Shown here: positions 36,969 to 47,146 of the stretch, piece after piece
Layout: the number at the start of each line of letters is the position of its first letter
Numbering within the stretch: position 1 is the first letter of the stretch
Assembly (NCBI GenBank): GCA_029212615.1
Contig: JARGPJ010000006.1
Coordinates: forward strand, 248,375-312,374
Direction of reading: 5' to 3'
Source of the DNA: Verrucomicrobiales bacterium
GTDB taxonomy: Bacteria > Verrucomicrobiota > Verrucomicrobiia > Verrucomicrobiales > DEV007
DNA length: 64,000 nt
Notes under the pieces: generated by a model
The model's database searches: none
The model's input: the letters and a program-made list of their open reading frames with translations, nothing else
Told to the model about the DNA's origin: nothing
Made by a program: the position numbers and the translations under genes

Positions 36969-38597
36969 TTACAAACTTGAAGAATCACGTTTTCCAATCA
37001 TGAGCCCGAAAGCAATCGTAATAACCGTCGTCACGGGCCACATCCACGCAGAGGCAATCGTCGATTTCACTGACTTTACCTCGTCACCAGTGAGCTCGTA
37101 GGTTGGCAAACGGCTCAGAAACTCAGCTAAGTCGTTGTTCATGAAGAGAACCCACACATCGGTTCTCACGAAGACCACGAGAACGAAGGAAATCGCGGCG
37201 CCAATGACCAGTCCACGCACGCTGCCCCTTCGCTTTGCCAACAGAGCGACGAGGAACATGCCCAGCAACGGGCCGACCGTATAGGTCGTCATTCCAAAGG
37301 CGAGCGGGAGTACATTCACGTCAGTTTTCTCTTTCACTGCATAGAGAACAAAAGTAAAGCCGGTCAGAAAGGCCCCCCAGACAAGGACGAGAACTCGAGA
37401 TAGCCTCACGAGACGCAACTGTTCCTCGTCAGTGTGTTCACGGTCTGTCCGGCGCATGAGCGACAGGGTCGTTTGGCTCAGCGCCGCGAGAATTGAATCA
37501 AGACTGGATATCGCCGCGGCAAAGATCCCGGCAAGGATCAATCCACGCAACGCGGTAGGCAGCTCTGTGACAATCCATACCGGGAAAACATTATCCGGAT
37601 TCTTCGGCTGACCACCCTCCCACTTCAACGCATCCATGATGAGCGGATCTGTCGGCGGGTTCTTCTGATAAAAGACAAAGAGAGCAGCTCCCACAAAAAG
37701 CATCAGAACCGTCACGAATTGGCCGAATGAACTCCAGATAATCGCCTTCTTCGCGTCTGACGGGTTCTTACAGCAAAACATTCGCTGCGCGTTGAGCTGA
37801 TCAACGCCAAAGGCATTGAGATTGAGAAACGGCACCGCAATGAGAGCGACCCAGAAGGTGAACTCCACCGCCGGATCGAGCGAGAAGTTCAGAACCTGCA
37901 TCTTATTCACCGTCGACCCGTCAAATTGCTCTGCAGCGGTGGCACCACTGAACAAGGTCGCCCATCCCCCATCGAAGCTGGAAACCATCCAGAAAAGCGC
38001 GACGAGCCCTCCAATCACAAAGAGAAAGAACTGCATCACGTCTGTCCAGATAACAGTCCTCATGCCCCCCATGAGTGTCCAGCCGATCGCAAACACGCCA
38101 ATGACGACAATGCACCATTCAAAGGGCAAAGGCGTCACCACCTTAAGAGGTAGCGCGGCAACGAGAACCCGGACACTCTGTGCAAGGATACTGCCTACCG
38201 TAAAGAGAACCGTCGCCAGCTTCTTGACGCCCTCCCCCAACTTGTTCCCCATGTAGTCATAGGGACTGTAGATATCCTTTTCATAAAAAACCTTCACAAA
38301 GAACAGCCCCACAATGATCCGTGCCACGATCGAGCCTGCCGCCCACTGCAGATAGGTGAAATCCCCCTGCAGTGCCATGACCGCCCCGGGGACGCCAATA
38401 AAGGTCACCCCACTGATCTCTGTCGCAATGATCGAGCCTGAAACGGCCGGCCAGGGAAGGGATCGCCCTCCAAGAAAGAAATCGTTGATGCTCGCCTGCT
38501 TTCCGCGCAGACGATGGCCCACCATCGTGGTGAGAAGAAGATAGCCAAAGACCACCAGCCAGTCGACCGGAGTGAAAAAATGATTAAGTCCGTTCAT
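36969..38597 (-). CDS. Sodium:solute symporter (SSS/SLC5 family)
   Basis: 542 residues with about 13-14 hydrophobic helices. The N-terminal helices show the family pattern VDWLVVFGYLLLTTMVG, then DFFLGGRSLPWPAVSGSIIATEISGVTFIGVPG, where the GGR and sodium-site helix are typical. The middle has GLILAGIFAAAISSLDSILAALSQ, the SSS helix-8 signature with Ser residues for the second sodium site. It imports a small solute with Na+; sugar, sialic acid or similar is typical for PVC members, but the substrate cannot be read. Transcribed as an isolated unit. Confidence 0.92.
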   Translation of the reverse strand: MNGLNHFFTPVDWLVVFGYLLLTTMVGHRLRGKQASINDFFLGGRSLPWPAVSGSIIATEISGVTFIGVPGAVMALQGDFTYLQWAAGSIVARIIVGLFFVKVFYEKDIYSPYDYMGNKLGEGVKKLATVLFTVGSILAQSVRVLVAALPLKVVTPLPFEWCIVVIGVFAIGWTLMGGMRTVIWTDVMQFFLFVIGGLVALFWMVSSFDGGWATLFSGATAAEQFDGSTVNKMQVLNFSLDPAVEFTFWVALIAVPFLNLNAFGVDQLNAQRMFCCKNPSDAKKAIIWSSFGQFVTVLMLFVGAALFVFYQKNPPTDPLIMDALKWEGGQPKNPDNVFPVWIVTELPTALRGLILAGIFAAAISSLDSILAALSQTTLSLMRRTDREHTDEEQLRLVRLSRVLVLVWGAFLTGFTFVLYAVKEKTDVNVLPLAFGMTTYTVGPLLGMFLVALLAKRRGSVRGLVIGAAISFVLVVFVRTDVWVLFMNNDLAEFLSRLPTYELTGDEVKSVKSTIASAWMWPVTTVITIAFGLMIGKRDSSSL

Positions 38598-38653
38598 AGA
38601 AAAAGGGAGACCAGGGGCTCGGCTCTCACCTTGAAACCATGAGCGGGTTCCAG

Positions 38654-38687
38654 AAAGGAAAATCTCGCGAAATCACTCCATTCGCGA
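38654..38687 (-). terminator. Probable terminator of the atp operon
   Basis: TTCGCGA/TCGCGAA form a 7-bp stem (38665-38671 with 38681-38687) with a 9-base loop. On the minus strand it is followed by GATTTTCCTTT. It lies about 43 bases beyond the atpC stop. Confidence 0.65.
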
Positions 38688-38729
38688 ACACAGAGCGCTC
38701 CGGGAAGTGGGATTCCGTAAGGATCGGTC

Positions 38730-39131
38730 TTAGAGACGACGGCGGCGACGCTTGATGTGAAGCTGCGCGAGCGACTTCTGTATCGACACCTGAACAGCGG
38801 CAACCTCTTCAGGCGTGCTGATCTCTTTCATCGAGTCCTGTGCACGAGCGAGGGCTTTCTCTACCGCGTCCTCATCAATCTCAGACTCACCCAGGGCCAT
38901 GTCAGTCAGGACAGAAACACGATCGTTTGAAATCTCGACGACTCCCGTTCCGATGGCGAGAGAATGCTCTTCGCCCTCTTTGAGGTAACGCAACTCTCCC
39001 GGTTGAAGAGTGGTGACAAGAGGGGCGTGAGATTTAAGAATCCCCATTTCCCCCTGCACACCGGGAACGACAACACTGTCGATCTCATCAGAGAACGCCT
39101 TACTTTCGGGAGTGACGATGTCTAGCTGCAT
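38730..39131 (-). CDS. atpC: F1Fo ATP synthase epsilon subunit
   Basis: 133 residues. The N-terminal beta-sandwich is typical (MQLDIVTPESKAF, then VVVPGVQGEMGILKSHAPLVT, then GTGVVEISNDRVSVLTDMA). The C-terminal helical pair (about 90-133) ends in a very basic run, RRRRR. It belongs to the central stalk and regulates ATP hydrolysis. Last gene of the atp operon, 30 bases after atpD. Confidence 0.95.
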   Translation of the reverse strand: MQLDIVTPESKAFSDEIDSVVVPGVQGEMGILKSHAPLVTTLQPGELRYLKEGEEHSLAIGTGVVEISNDRVSVLTDMALGESEIDEDAVEKALARAQDSMKEISTPEEVAAVQVSIQKSLAQLHIKRRRRRL

Positions 39132-39161
39132 GCAGTGGGATAATCAGAGTTCCAGAAAAGC

Positions 39162-40583
<1,422 letters not shown>

Positions 40584-40634
40584 CTACTCGTTGAGGGTCT
40601 TAGTTGTTTATAAAGGGGTTCGGGATCACCACGA

Positions 40635-41537
40635 TTACTCGAGGGCTTTCATCGCTGTGGTGATTTCAAGCAACTCGGCCGTAATAGCCGCCTGGCGCTG
40701 CTTGTTGTATTCCAGAGTGAGATCTTTGATCATCTGCTCCGCATTATCGGTTGCGGCTTTCATCGCAACCATACGGGCACTGTGCTCGGAAGCACGTGAC
40801 TCAAGAATCATCTGGTAAAGCTGGTAGTTCACATACTGTGGAACAATAGAATCGAGGACCGCACTGGCACTTGGCTCAAAAAGATAGCCACCATACTCAG
40901 GTCCGGGATTCACCTCAATGGGGCCGGGATCTTTGCCGACACCGACGAAATCCTTATCGCGACCAAGGTCAATCGGACGGATCGGAAGCAATGTCTCAAC
41001 CGTTGCCTCCTGGCTGATCGTGTTAATGAAATTGGTGAAAGCGACCTTCACCCGATCGTATTCGCCACTCAAAAATTTCTCGATCGCAAACTCAGAGATC
41101 TGCTTCGTCTCAAGAAAAGCCACCGGGTCTTTGACTTGAAAATCGGCAAGCAACTCCCGCTTCATGCGAGAGAGAGCCTGACTCCCCTTGCGTCCCACGG
41201 TGAGGAAAACCGCCTCCCGGGAAACCTTCTCATCACTGGAGACGAGACGGAGAAGGTTGGTGTTCAGAGGACCGCAAAGCCCTTTGTCCGTGGTAATAAC
41301 AATGACGAGTTCTTTCTCACCGTCACGCTCTTGCAGGAGAGGATGATCCTCTTCGCTCGTCTGCTCCTTGAGATTCACGAGCACCTTATTCAACAGATCA
41401 GCATAAGGGCGCCCGGACATAGCCTGGTCCTGCGCCTTCTTCATCTTCGAAGCCGCGACCAATTGCATGGCCTTGGTAATCTGGGCCGTGTTTTTGACCG
41501 ACTTAATACGTCGGCGGATGTCGCGAAGGTTAGCCAT
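40635..41537 (-). CDS. atpG: F1Fo ATP synthase gamma subunit
   Basis: 300 residues; forms the rotating central shaft. The N-terminal coiled-coil helix is MANLRDIRRRIKSVKNTAQITKAMQLVAASKMKKAQ and the C-terminal one is SEHSARMVAMKAATDNAEQMIKDLTLEYNKQRQAAITAELLEI, both diagnostic. The middle has VIITTDKGLCGPLNTN. 32 bases separate it from atpA and 63 from atpD. Confidence 0.97.
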   Translation of the reverse strand: MANLRDIRRRIKSVKNTAQITKAMQLVAASKMKKAQDQAMSGRPYADLLNKVLVNLKEQTSEEDHPLLQERDGEKELVIVITTDKGLCGPLNTNLLRLVSSDEKVSREAVFLTVGRKGSQALSRMKRELLADFQVKDPVAFLETKQISEFAIEKFLSGEYDRVKVAFTNFINTISQEATVETLLPIRPIDLGRDKDFVGVGKDPGPIEVNPGPEYGGYLFEPSASAVLDSIVPQYVNYQLYQMILESRASEHSARMVAMKAATDNAEQMIKDLTLEYNKQRQAAITAELLEITTAMKALE

Positions 41538-41569
41538 GTCTCAGTGAAACAGTCGTCAGATCAATCGAA

Positions 41570-43108
41570 TTAAGAAGCTTTGTAGCCGGACTTGAAGTCC
41601 TCAATAGCCTGCGCCAGTTCTTCCTTAACCTGGTCAGTCAGAGCTTTTTCGTCCCGGATTAGACCAAGAAGGCCATCCTTACGAGTCGTGAGGAATTCCA
41701 TCATTTTCTGCTGGCAGTCTTTAATGTGAGCAACCGATACGTTATCGAAATGCCCATTTTGAATCGCCCAGAGAACACAGACCTGAACTTCGACCGGAAT
41801 CGGAGAATACTGCTTCTGCTTGAAGAGCTCAACAATGCGCTGACCACGCTCGATCTGCGCCTTTGTTTTATCATCCAGATCAGAACCGAACTGGGCGAAC
41901 GCCTGCAGTTCACGGAACTGAGCAAGATCCAGCTTAATCGTTCCCGCCACTTTCTTGACAGCCTTCGTCTGCGCCGCGGAACCAACTCGGCTCACGGAAA
42001 GACCCACGGAGATCGCCGGACGAATGCCCTGATAGAAAAGATCAGTCTCGAGATAAATCTGACCATCCGTGATTGAAATCACGTTTGTCGGAATATAAGC
42101 GGAAACATCACCAGCCTGCGTCTCAATAATAGGCAGAGCAGTCAACGATCCGCCACCATTCGCCTCACTGAGTCGAGCGGAGCGCTCAAGAAGACGGCTG
42201 TGAAGATAGAAAACATCACCGGGATATGCCTCACGACCGGATGGGCGACGAAGAACGAGTGAAACCTGACGATAAGCAACCGCGTGCTTGGAAAGATCAT
42301 CATAGACGATGAGGGCATCCATGCCCTGATCCATGAACCATTCACCGATGGCGCAACCACCGTAAGGAGCAAGATACTGATTCGTTGCCGAATCGGAAGC
42401 AGGAGCGGAAACCACCGTCGTGTATTCCATGGCACCGGCTTCTTCTAGAATAGCGATGTTACGGGCAACATTCGCCTGCTTCTGACCGACGGCCACATAG
42501 ATACAATAGAGAGGCTTATGATCCTTAAGTTTCCCTTCCTCGGCTGCCTTGTTCTGCTGTGCCTGGGAAATGATCGTATCGATCGCAACCGTCGTCTTAC
42601 CAGTCGAGCGGTCACCAATGATAAGCTCACGCTGTCCACGACCAACAGGGATCATCGCATCGATCGCCATGATACCGGTCTGAACCGGAACCGAAACAGA
42701 CTGTCGGGGAATGATGCCCGGCGCAATCTTCTCTACCGGATACGTTTCCGTGGAATCAATATCACCTTTGCCATCGAGAGGCTGGCCAAGTGCGTTCACG
42801 ACGCGACCAAGGAGACCTTTACCGACTGGAACAGAGAGAAGCTCACCAGTCGACTTCACCTCATCCCCTTCTTTGACGTTGAGCCCTTCACCAAGAAGAA
42901 TACAACCAACCTCAGTTTCCTCGAGGTTAAGAGCAAGCCCGTAGAGTCCGCCGGGGAACTCAAGCTTTTCGTTCAGCATGACATCACTGAGGCCTTCGAC
43001 CTTAGCGACACCATCACCAATTTCCCGAACAATCCCCACATTTGACTTCGATACAGAAGTCTTGAGGGATGCGATTTCGGATTCCAGTTCCTGGAGAATG
43101 TTACTCAT
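41570..43108 (-). CDS. atpA: F1Fo ATP synthase alpha subunit
   Basis: 512 residues; the non-catalytic nucleotide-binding subunit. P-loop [15 protein letters not shown], Walker B-type [11 protein letters not shown], and the signature [17 protein letters not shown] with the arginine that reaches the catalytic site. The N-terminus ([21 protein letters not shown]) is the usual beta-barrel. Sits between atpH and atpG in the standard order. Confidence 0.98.
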   Translation of the reverse strand: MSNILQELESEIASLKTSVSKSNVGIVREIGDGVAKVEGLSDVMLNEKLEFPGGLYGLALNLEETEVGCILLGEGLNVKEGDEVKSTGELLSVPVGKGLLGRVVNALGQPLDGKGDIDSTETYPVEKIAPGIIPRQSVSVPVQTGIMAIDAMIPVGRGQRELIIGDRSTGKTTVAIDTIISQAQQNKAAEEGKLKDHKPLYCIYVAVGQKQANVARNIAILEEAGAMEYTTVVSAPASDSATNQYLAPYGGCAIGEWFMDQGMDALIVYDDLSKHAVAYRQVSLVLRRPSGREAYPGDVFYLHSRLLERSARLSEANGGGSLTALPIIETQAGDVSAYIPTNVISITDGQIYLETDLFYQGIRPAISVGLSVSRVGSAAQTKAVKKVAGTIKLDLAQFRELQAFAQFGSDLDDKTKAQIERGQRIVELFKQKQYSPIPVEVQVCVLWAIQNGHFDNVSVAHIKDCQQKMMEFLTTRKDGLLGLIRDEKALTDQVKEELAQAIEDFKSGYKAS

Positions 43109-43144
43109 GACGTTTCGTCAGGTGAATCGTTTCGATTAAGTTAC

Positions 43145-43540
43145 TTAGTTAAATTTTTCCTCGAGACGCTGGATCCGATTCTTCACCGAACCATCCCATA
43201 CGTCACTACCAATCTTGATGCGAATCCCGCCGAGGAGCTCGGGACGAATCGCGTATTCCGCGGTGACCTGATCACCGTATTTTTTCTTCAAATCACCTTC
43301 AACCTGATTCTTCGTCGCGACATCCAGTTCGATAGCGCTCTCGATCACCGCGCTATTTCGCTGGATCTCAAGGCGAACGAGACGCCAGTAGGCGGTCACC
43401 ACCTGAAGATAGCCACGCGGCTTCGCATCAGACAACTTGCGCACGACCTTCTGAACCGTCTCCGGATCGAGGACGCCATCCACCAAAGAAGCTTGAAACA
43501 ACTTCTTCGCAATGCGCTTTAATTCCTTGCCTGACTTCAT
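43145..43540 (-). CDS. atpH: F1Fo ATP synthase delta subunit, short form
   Basis: 131 residues, against about 175-180 usually. The C-terminal OSCP/delta signature is present: AIELDVATKNQVEGDLKKKYGDQVTAEYAIRPELLGGIRIKIGSDVWDGSVKNRIQRLEE. The N-terminal helical domain that binds the alpha-subunit tips is compressed to about 65 residues (KRIAKKLFQASLVDGVLDPE...). No upstream extension is possible because atpA-like spacing and atpF lie on either side: atpF ends 19 bases upstream. It links F1 to the peripheral stalk. Confidence 0.9.
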   Translation of the reverse strand: MKSGKELKRIAKKLFQASLVDGVLDPETVQKVVRKLSDAKPRGYLQVVTAYWRLVRLEIQRNSAVIESAIELDVATKNQVEGDLKKKYGDQVTAEYAIRPELLGGIRIKIGSDVWDGSVKNRIQRLEEKFN

Positions 43541-43559
43541 TATAAAATTCCGATACCTA

Positions 43560-44060
43560 CTAAAGGGAAACCTGACCGGCAGTCTCTTCGTTGATCCGCT
43601 TCTGATCCCCGTCGTCGAGCACTTTCCCGGTCACCTTTGACGTTGCCTCAATCACGAGATGTCCGAAGTCCCGCTTCAATTCATTCATCGCAGTCTGATG
43701 CTCAAGCTTTGAAGCTTCGCGAGCCTTCTCGATGATTGCCTGCGCCTCGTTAATCGCTTCCTGACTTTTCTGAGAACGAAGAGCCTCACTACTTTCACGA
43801 GCCTCCGCAATGAGACGCTCAGCATCACCATTTGCCTCGTCCAACAGCGCCTGAACCTTCTGCTCAGCCTTCGCCATATTTTCCTCAACCTCCTTGAGGT
43901 TCTTCTCACCTGCCTCGATGCGGGCACGTCGCTCTTCAAGCATCGCCAAAACAGGGCCAAACGCATACTTGGAAAGAATGATGTAGACCACCACTACAAT
44001 AAGGCACTGAGCGATAAACTTTCCCCAGTCGAGGCCGAAAGTCGTTAAGATGTCGTTCAT
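43560..44060 (-). CDS. atpF: F1Fo ATP synthase b subunit
   Basis: 166 residues. One N-terminal membrane helix (about 10-32, FIAQCLIVVVVYIILSKYAFGPVLAML) precedes a long charged helix rich in Ala, Glu, Arg and Lys (RRARIEAGEKNLKEVEENMAKAEQKVQALLDEANGDAERLIAEA), the peripheral-stalk coiled coil. Only one b-type gene is present, so b is probably a homodimer. A stable hairpin lies between atpE and this gene. Confidence 0.96.
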   Translation of the reverse strand: MNDILTTFGLDWGKFIAQCLIVVVVYIILSKYAFGPVLAMLEERRARIEAGEKNLKEVEENMAKAEQKVQALLDEANGDAERLIAEARESSEALRSQKSQEAINEAQAIIEKAREASKLEHQTAMNELKRDFGHLVIEATSKVTGKVLDDGDQKRINEETAGQVSL

Positions 44061-44112
44061 TGGTTCGTTAAAGGCTGCTTGAGACGCAAAGAGAGTTCCC
44101 GGTGTAAGGCGA

Positions 44113-44138
44113 CCTGCGGCAACCGGAGCTGCCGCAGG
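44113..44138 (-). promoter_or_regulatory. Intercistronic hairpin between atpE and atpF
   Basis: CCTGCGGCA, an 8-base loop and TGCCGCAGG form a perfect 9-bp GC-rich stem in the 105-base gap after atpE. No T-run follows on the minus strand, so it is unlikely to be a full terminator. It more likely protects or processes the upstream atpE message. Confidence 0.7.
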
Positions 44139-44165
44139 CCAAAAACCTTAGATCATCGATTCGAA

Positions 44166-44423
44166 TTAACGAAGAGCAATGATAAGAGCGTAAATCGCAA
44201 TCGCCTCTGCAAGCGCCATTCCAATAATACCGATGGTAAGAATATTACCAAATGCACTTGGGTTACGGCCCACTGCTTGAGCTGATGCCATTCCGATCAT
44301 TCCAATACCGATCGCAGCACCCGCACCGGCAATAGCCAGCGTGAAGTTACCATCGAAGTTGGAAGCAACAGCGGCCGCATCACTTGCAGCAGCTGCCATC
44401 ATGGGAAGGATTTCCAGGGTCAT
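44166..44423 (-). CDS. atpE: F1Fo ATP synthase c subunit
   Basis: 85 residues forming a two-helix hairpin. Helix 1 is Gly/Ala-rich (LAIAGAGAAIGIGMIGMASAQA), the polar loop is GRNP, and helix 2 carries the ion-carrying Glu73 (GMALAEAIAIYALII). Ala, not Ser or Thr, follows the Glu, and the Na+-binding Gln/Ser pattern is not seen, which favours H+ coupling. The N-terminal 25 residues before helix 1 are longer than in E. coli. Followed by a strong RNA hairpin, which may help high expression of the c-ring. Confidence 0.97.
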   Translation of the reverse strand: MTLEILPMMAAAASDAAAVASNFDGNFTLAIAGAGAAIGIGMIGMASAQAVGRNPSAFGNILTIGIIGMALAEAIAIYALIIALR

Positions 44424-44505
44424 AGCTTTTATTTTGTTACTGTTTCTCTGCCACCGCCCACACTTTTATACACATGGTCCCGATGGCAAAATTGGTTTTC
44501 GCCAC

Positions 44506-45369
44506 TCAGTGTTCCTCGTGACTGGTTGAAAGTTTAATATACACAGCGCAAAGCAAGGCAAACACAGTCGCCTGCAGCGCGCCGATAAGGATTTCAAGAA
44601 AATAGAATGGAAGCGGGAAGGCCACTGAACTGATCGCTGAGAGCCAACCGGGAAATCCAAGCGTCGTGCCAAGCGTCTGCATCGTCGCCAGAAGCGTCTC
44701 ACCCGCATAAACGTTCCCGAAGAGTCGAAGCGAGAGCGACATGGGACGGAAAACGATGGAGATCACCTCGATCAACCCCACGAAGAAAAAGATAGGCATC
44801 AGCGCCCACATGAGAGCCCCTTTAAGACCGCCCTTTGGTCCGAAGATATGAAGAAAGGTCCCCAAGACACCCAACTCCGCAATGGACACCCACAGCCATA
44901 CAAACATGAAAACCACCGCAAGAGCGAGCGTCATGTTCAAGTCTGCCGTTGCCGGACGGAGAAGCGGAGTCTCCATGTGCTCGATACTGAGAGGAGCGTT
45001 CGTCTCACCCCAACCGATCGTTCCGACACCGGGAACCAACCCGAACCAGTTGGCCGTAATCACAAAGATGAAAATAGTCGCCAGAAGAGGAAAGGCCTTT
45101 GGTGCAACGTGCTTCCCCACAATGCCCTCCACCTGATTATAAAGAAACTCGATCACGAGCTCGACGAAATTCTGCTTCCCGTCAGGAATCAGCTTCATGC
45201 TCTTCGTCGCCATCCGCGTAAAAAGAAGCACGCCGACCGTGACGATGAGGGCAACAAAAATGGAATTAGTGAACCACGCAAGAGACGGCAGCTCGGGGGC
45301 ATTCAAACCACCGGCGGCAATAAGCGGACTCAACGAGTTGAGCGAAATCATGGGGGGATTAAGATCCAT
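44506..45369 (-). CDS. atpB: F1Fo ATP synthase a subunit
   Basis: 287 residues with five to six membrane helices. The essential helix with the stator arginine is [20 protein letters not shown]. Helix packing segments [13 protein letters not shown] and [23 protein letters not shown] are typical. It makes the two proton half-channels next to the c-ring. First gene of the operon; no atpI precedes it. A CRP/FNR-type palindrome lies about 105-120 bases upstream. Confidence 0.97.
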   Translation of the reverse strand: MDLNPPMISLNSLSPLIAAGGLNAPELPSLAWFTNSIFVALIVTVGVLLFTRMATKSMKLIPDGKQNFVELVIEFLYNQVEGIVGKHVAPKAFPLLATIFIFVITANWFGLVPGVGTIGWGETNAPLSIEHMETPLLRPATADLNMTLALAVVFMFVWLWVSIAELGVLGTFLHIFGPKGGLKGALMWALMPIFFFVGLIEVISIVFRPMSLSLRLFGNVYAGETLLATMQTLGTTLGFPGWLSAISSVAFPLPFYFLEILIGALQATVFALLCAVYIKLSTSHEEH

Positions 45370-45471
45370 CGTTCACGACAGAAAGGAGGTTCACCAGGGG
45401 GTATAATTGATGGCGGTGAAACCTTCCTTCAGCGCGCACCCTAAACAATGGAAATGGTCGCGCAACAGCAA

Positions 45472-45491
45472 TTTGTGAAAAATTTCACAAA
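45472..45491. promoter_or_regulatory. CRP/FNR-type palindrome upstream of the atp operon
   Basis: A perfect 20-base palindrome with the core TGTGA-N6-TCACA, identical to the E. coli CRP consensus half-sites. It lies in the 160-base gap between the AsmA-like gene and atpB, both on the minus strand, centred about 112 bases before the atpB start codon. A CRP/FNR-superfamily protein is the most likely ligand; the regulator gene is not in this window. Confidence 0.7.
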
Positions 45492-45529
45492 GTCTGTGTC
45501 GGCCTCGACACCAAACCGAATATCAGCGC

Positions 45530-47002
45530 TCAAGGGCGCTTCAGGAAAGGGCTCAGCATATCCAGCAGGGGCTTGGCCTGCTCAATCAAATCCGAAGGGT
45601 CGGCGGCAGAATCATCGCCATCAGGGTTCGTCGGAAGAAACTTATATGCTTCCTTGAGAATCCCTTCCGGAAGGGCGTTTAGAATTTCTTCACCCGCTGC
45701 CGCAATAAGTCGCCCGCTTAAGTCCTCGCGCGGCTCACTCACGGTGCCGGTAAGATTAAGCGGCGCCCAGAGAAAGCCGTCCTTACTCTCTGTGAAAACC
45801 TCCTGCTCCGCCCCGGGGATCCATCGCAGTGTTCCCGGGCTCACTCCAACACGGCAGACCCCCTCCAGACTTTCCCCCAGGATAGTGATATCGCCCTCCA
45901 CTCTCACCAATCCATCCGACTGCAACACGAGTTCATTCAACTCGATCACCTCCCCCTCCCGCTTGAACTCCGTCTTCGCCTCACTGAAAACAAGCTGCTT
46001 AAAACGATCATTCCGCGTGTATTCCGCGATCAGCGAGAGCACCGGCATCGATTTCGCCGTCGCCTCCCTGACGCTCAATTGCCCCTCATAAATGAGAGCG
46101 CCCGGTTGGCCGGTGACTTTGACGGGACCTTCGACGATGCCATCAAGCCGCTCCTTCCATTCGCCGGTCAGCAGGTCATCCACGTTGATCGACGAAAGAT
46201 CGAGATCAATATCGAATAGCCCCTCATCACCAAAGCTGATCTCACCGGCAGCATCGATATTGCCATCATCGAAAATCGTGAGTGAACACCGATCAAGGAA
46301 AAGCTCCGACCGCTTCCATCTCATCGCCAGTTCCCGGATCCCGATCTCCTCCTGATTCGGCACCTGAATCGACCCGCCCTGCATCAACACCTCCCAGATT
46401 TGGGTCTGAAAATCAGGCCGCACCTTTCCCCGGGCGCCTTTCAGCAGGAAAACAGGTTCCTTACTGCTGTTTAACACCGAGATTTGGGTCGAACCGATCG
46501 AAATTTGATCAACTTCAGCGCGATGAGGGAGAAATTGACGCGCCCATTCCGGAACCCCCGGACCGCCCGCCGGATCAAGATTGATCACTTCGCTTTCCCG
46601 GGGAGCATCGCGCCTCCGCTCGGAGAACTCCATTCCCAATCGATTCACCGAGGCCTCGGGCACCCGGAAGGCACCACCTTTCACCCCTCCGGTTTTCACC
46701 CTGACTCCGTCCAGATTCAGCTCAGCGAAAGGCGCGCCCTCATAGCCCACCGCCCTGAACTGATCCGCATAGACCTCGGCCCCCTGCCACTTCATTTCCG
46801 AAAGGTGAATCTCCGAGGTCATCGCAGATGACGCTTTATTCACGATCAACTGACGAAACCCTTCCCCGCGCAGCCAGCCATCGACACTCGACTTCACGAT
46901 AAGAAGAACCACGACCATGAGGAGAAGCAGCGTGAGACCGGTGATCAGCACCATCTTAAGCGGATTAAATCCACGGGATTGTTTTTTGGGTTTTCGGGGC
47001 AT
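45530..47002 (-). CDS. AsmA-like membrane-anchored protein
   Basis: 490 residues. A basic N-terminus and one membrane helix (about 14-40, LKMVLITGLTLLLLMVVVLLIV) anchor a large strand-rich periplasmic part. The C-terminal section has AsmA/DUF3971-like features: GPVKVTGQPGALIYEGQLSVREA, FSEAKTEFKREGEVIELNELVLQSDGLVRVEGDITIL, and PLNLTGTVSEPREDLSGRL. AsmA-like proteins are linked to lipid transport between membranes. The role here is inferred from fold pattern only. Upstream of the atp operon on the same strand, separated by 160 bases. Confidence 0.72.
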   Translation of the reverse strand: MPRKPKKQSRGFNPLKMVLITGLTLLLLMVVVLLIVKSSVDGWLRGEGFRQLIVNKASSAMTSEIHLSEMKWQGAEVYADQFRAVGYEGAPFAELNLDGVRVKTGGVKGGAFRVPEASVNRLGMEFSERRRDAPRESEVINLDPAGGPGVPEWARQFLPHRAEVDQISIGSTQISVLNSSKEPVFLLKGARGKVRPDFQTQIWEVLMQGGSIQVPNQEEIGIRELAMRWKRSELFLDRCSLTIFDDGNIDAAGEISFGDEGLFDIDLDLSSINVDDLLTGEWKERLDGIVEGPVKVTGQPGALIYEGQLSVREATAKSMPVLSLIAEYTRNDRFKQLVFSEAKTEFKREGEVIELNELVLQSDGLVRVEGDITILGESLEGVCRVGVSPGTLRWIPGAEQEVFTESKDGFLWAPLNLTGTVSEPREDLSGRLIAAAGEEILNALPEGILKEAYKFLPTNPDGDDSAADPSDLIEQAKPLLDMLSPFLKRP

Positions 47003-47146
47003 GATGGAATGAGTTTAAGTATTCCGTTACGCGGCGGCATGGCAAGTCTTTCGTGTACAGGCCACCGCCGCCCCCTTCTGCTCATGGCCGCGAATTTGCC
47101 CCTCTCCAGTATTGCAGATATTCCGCAAAGCTCCTAAAAGTGACGC

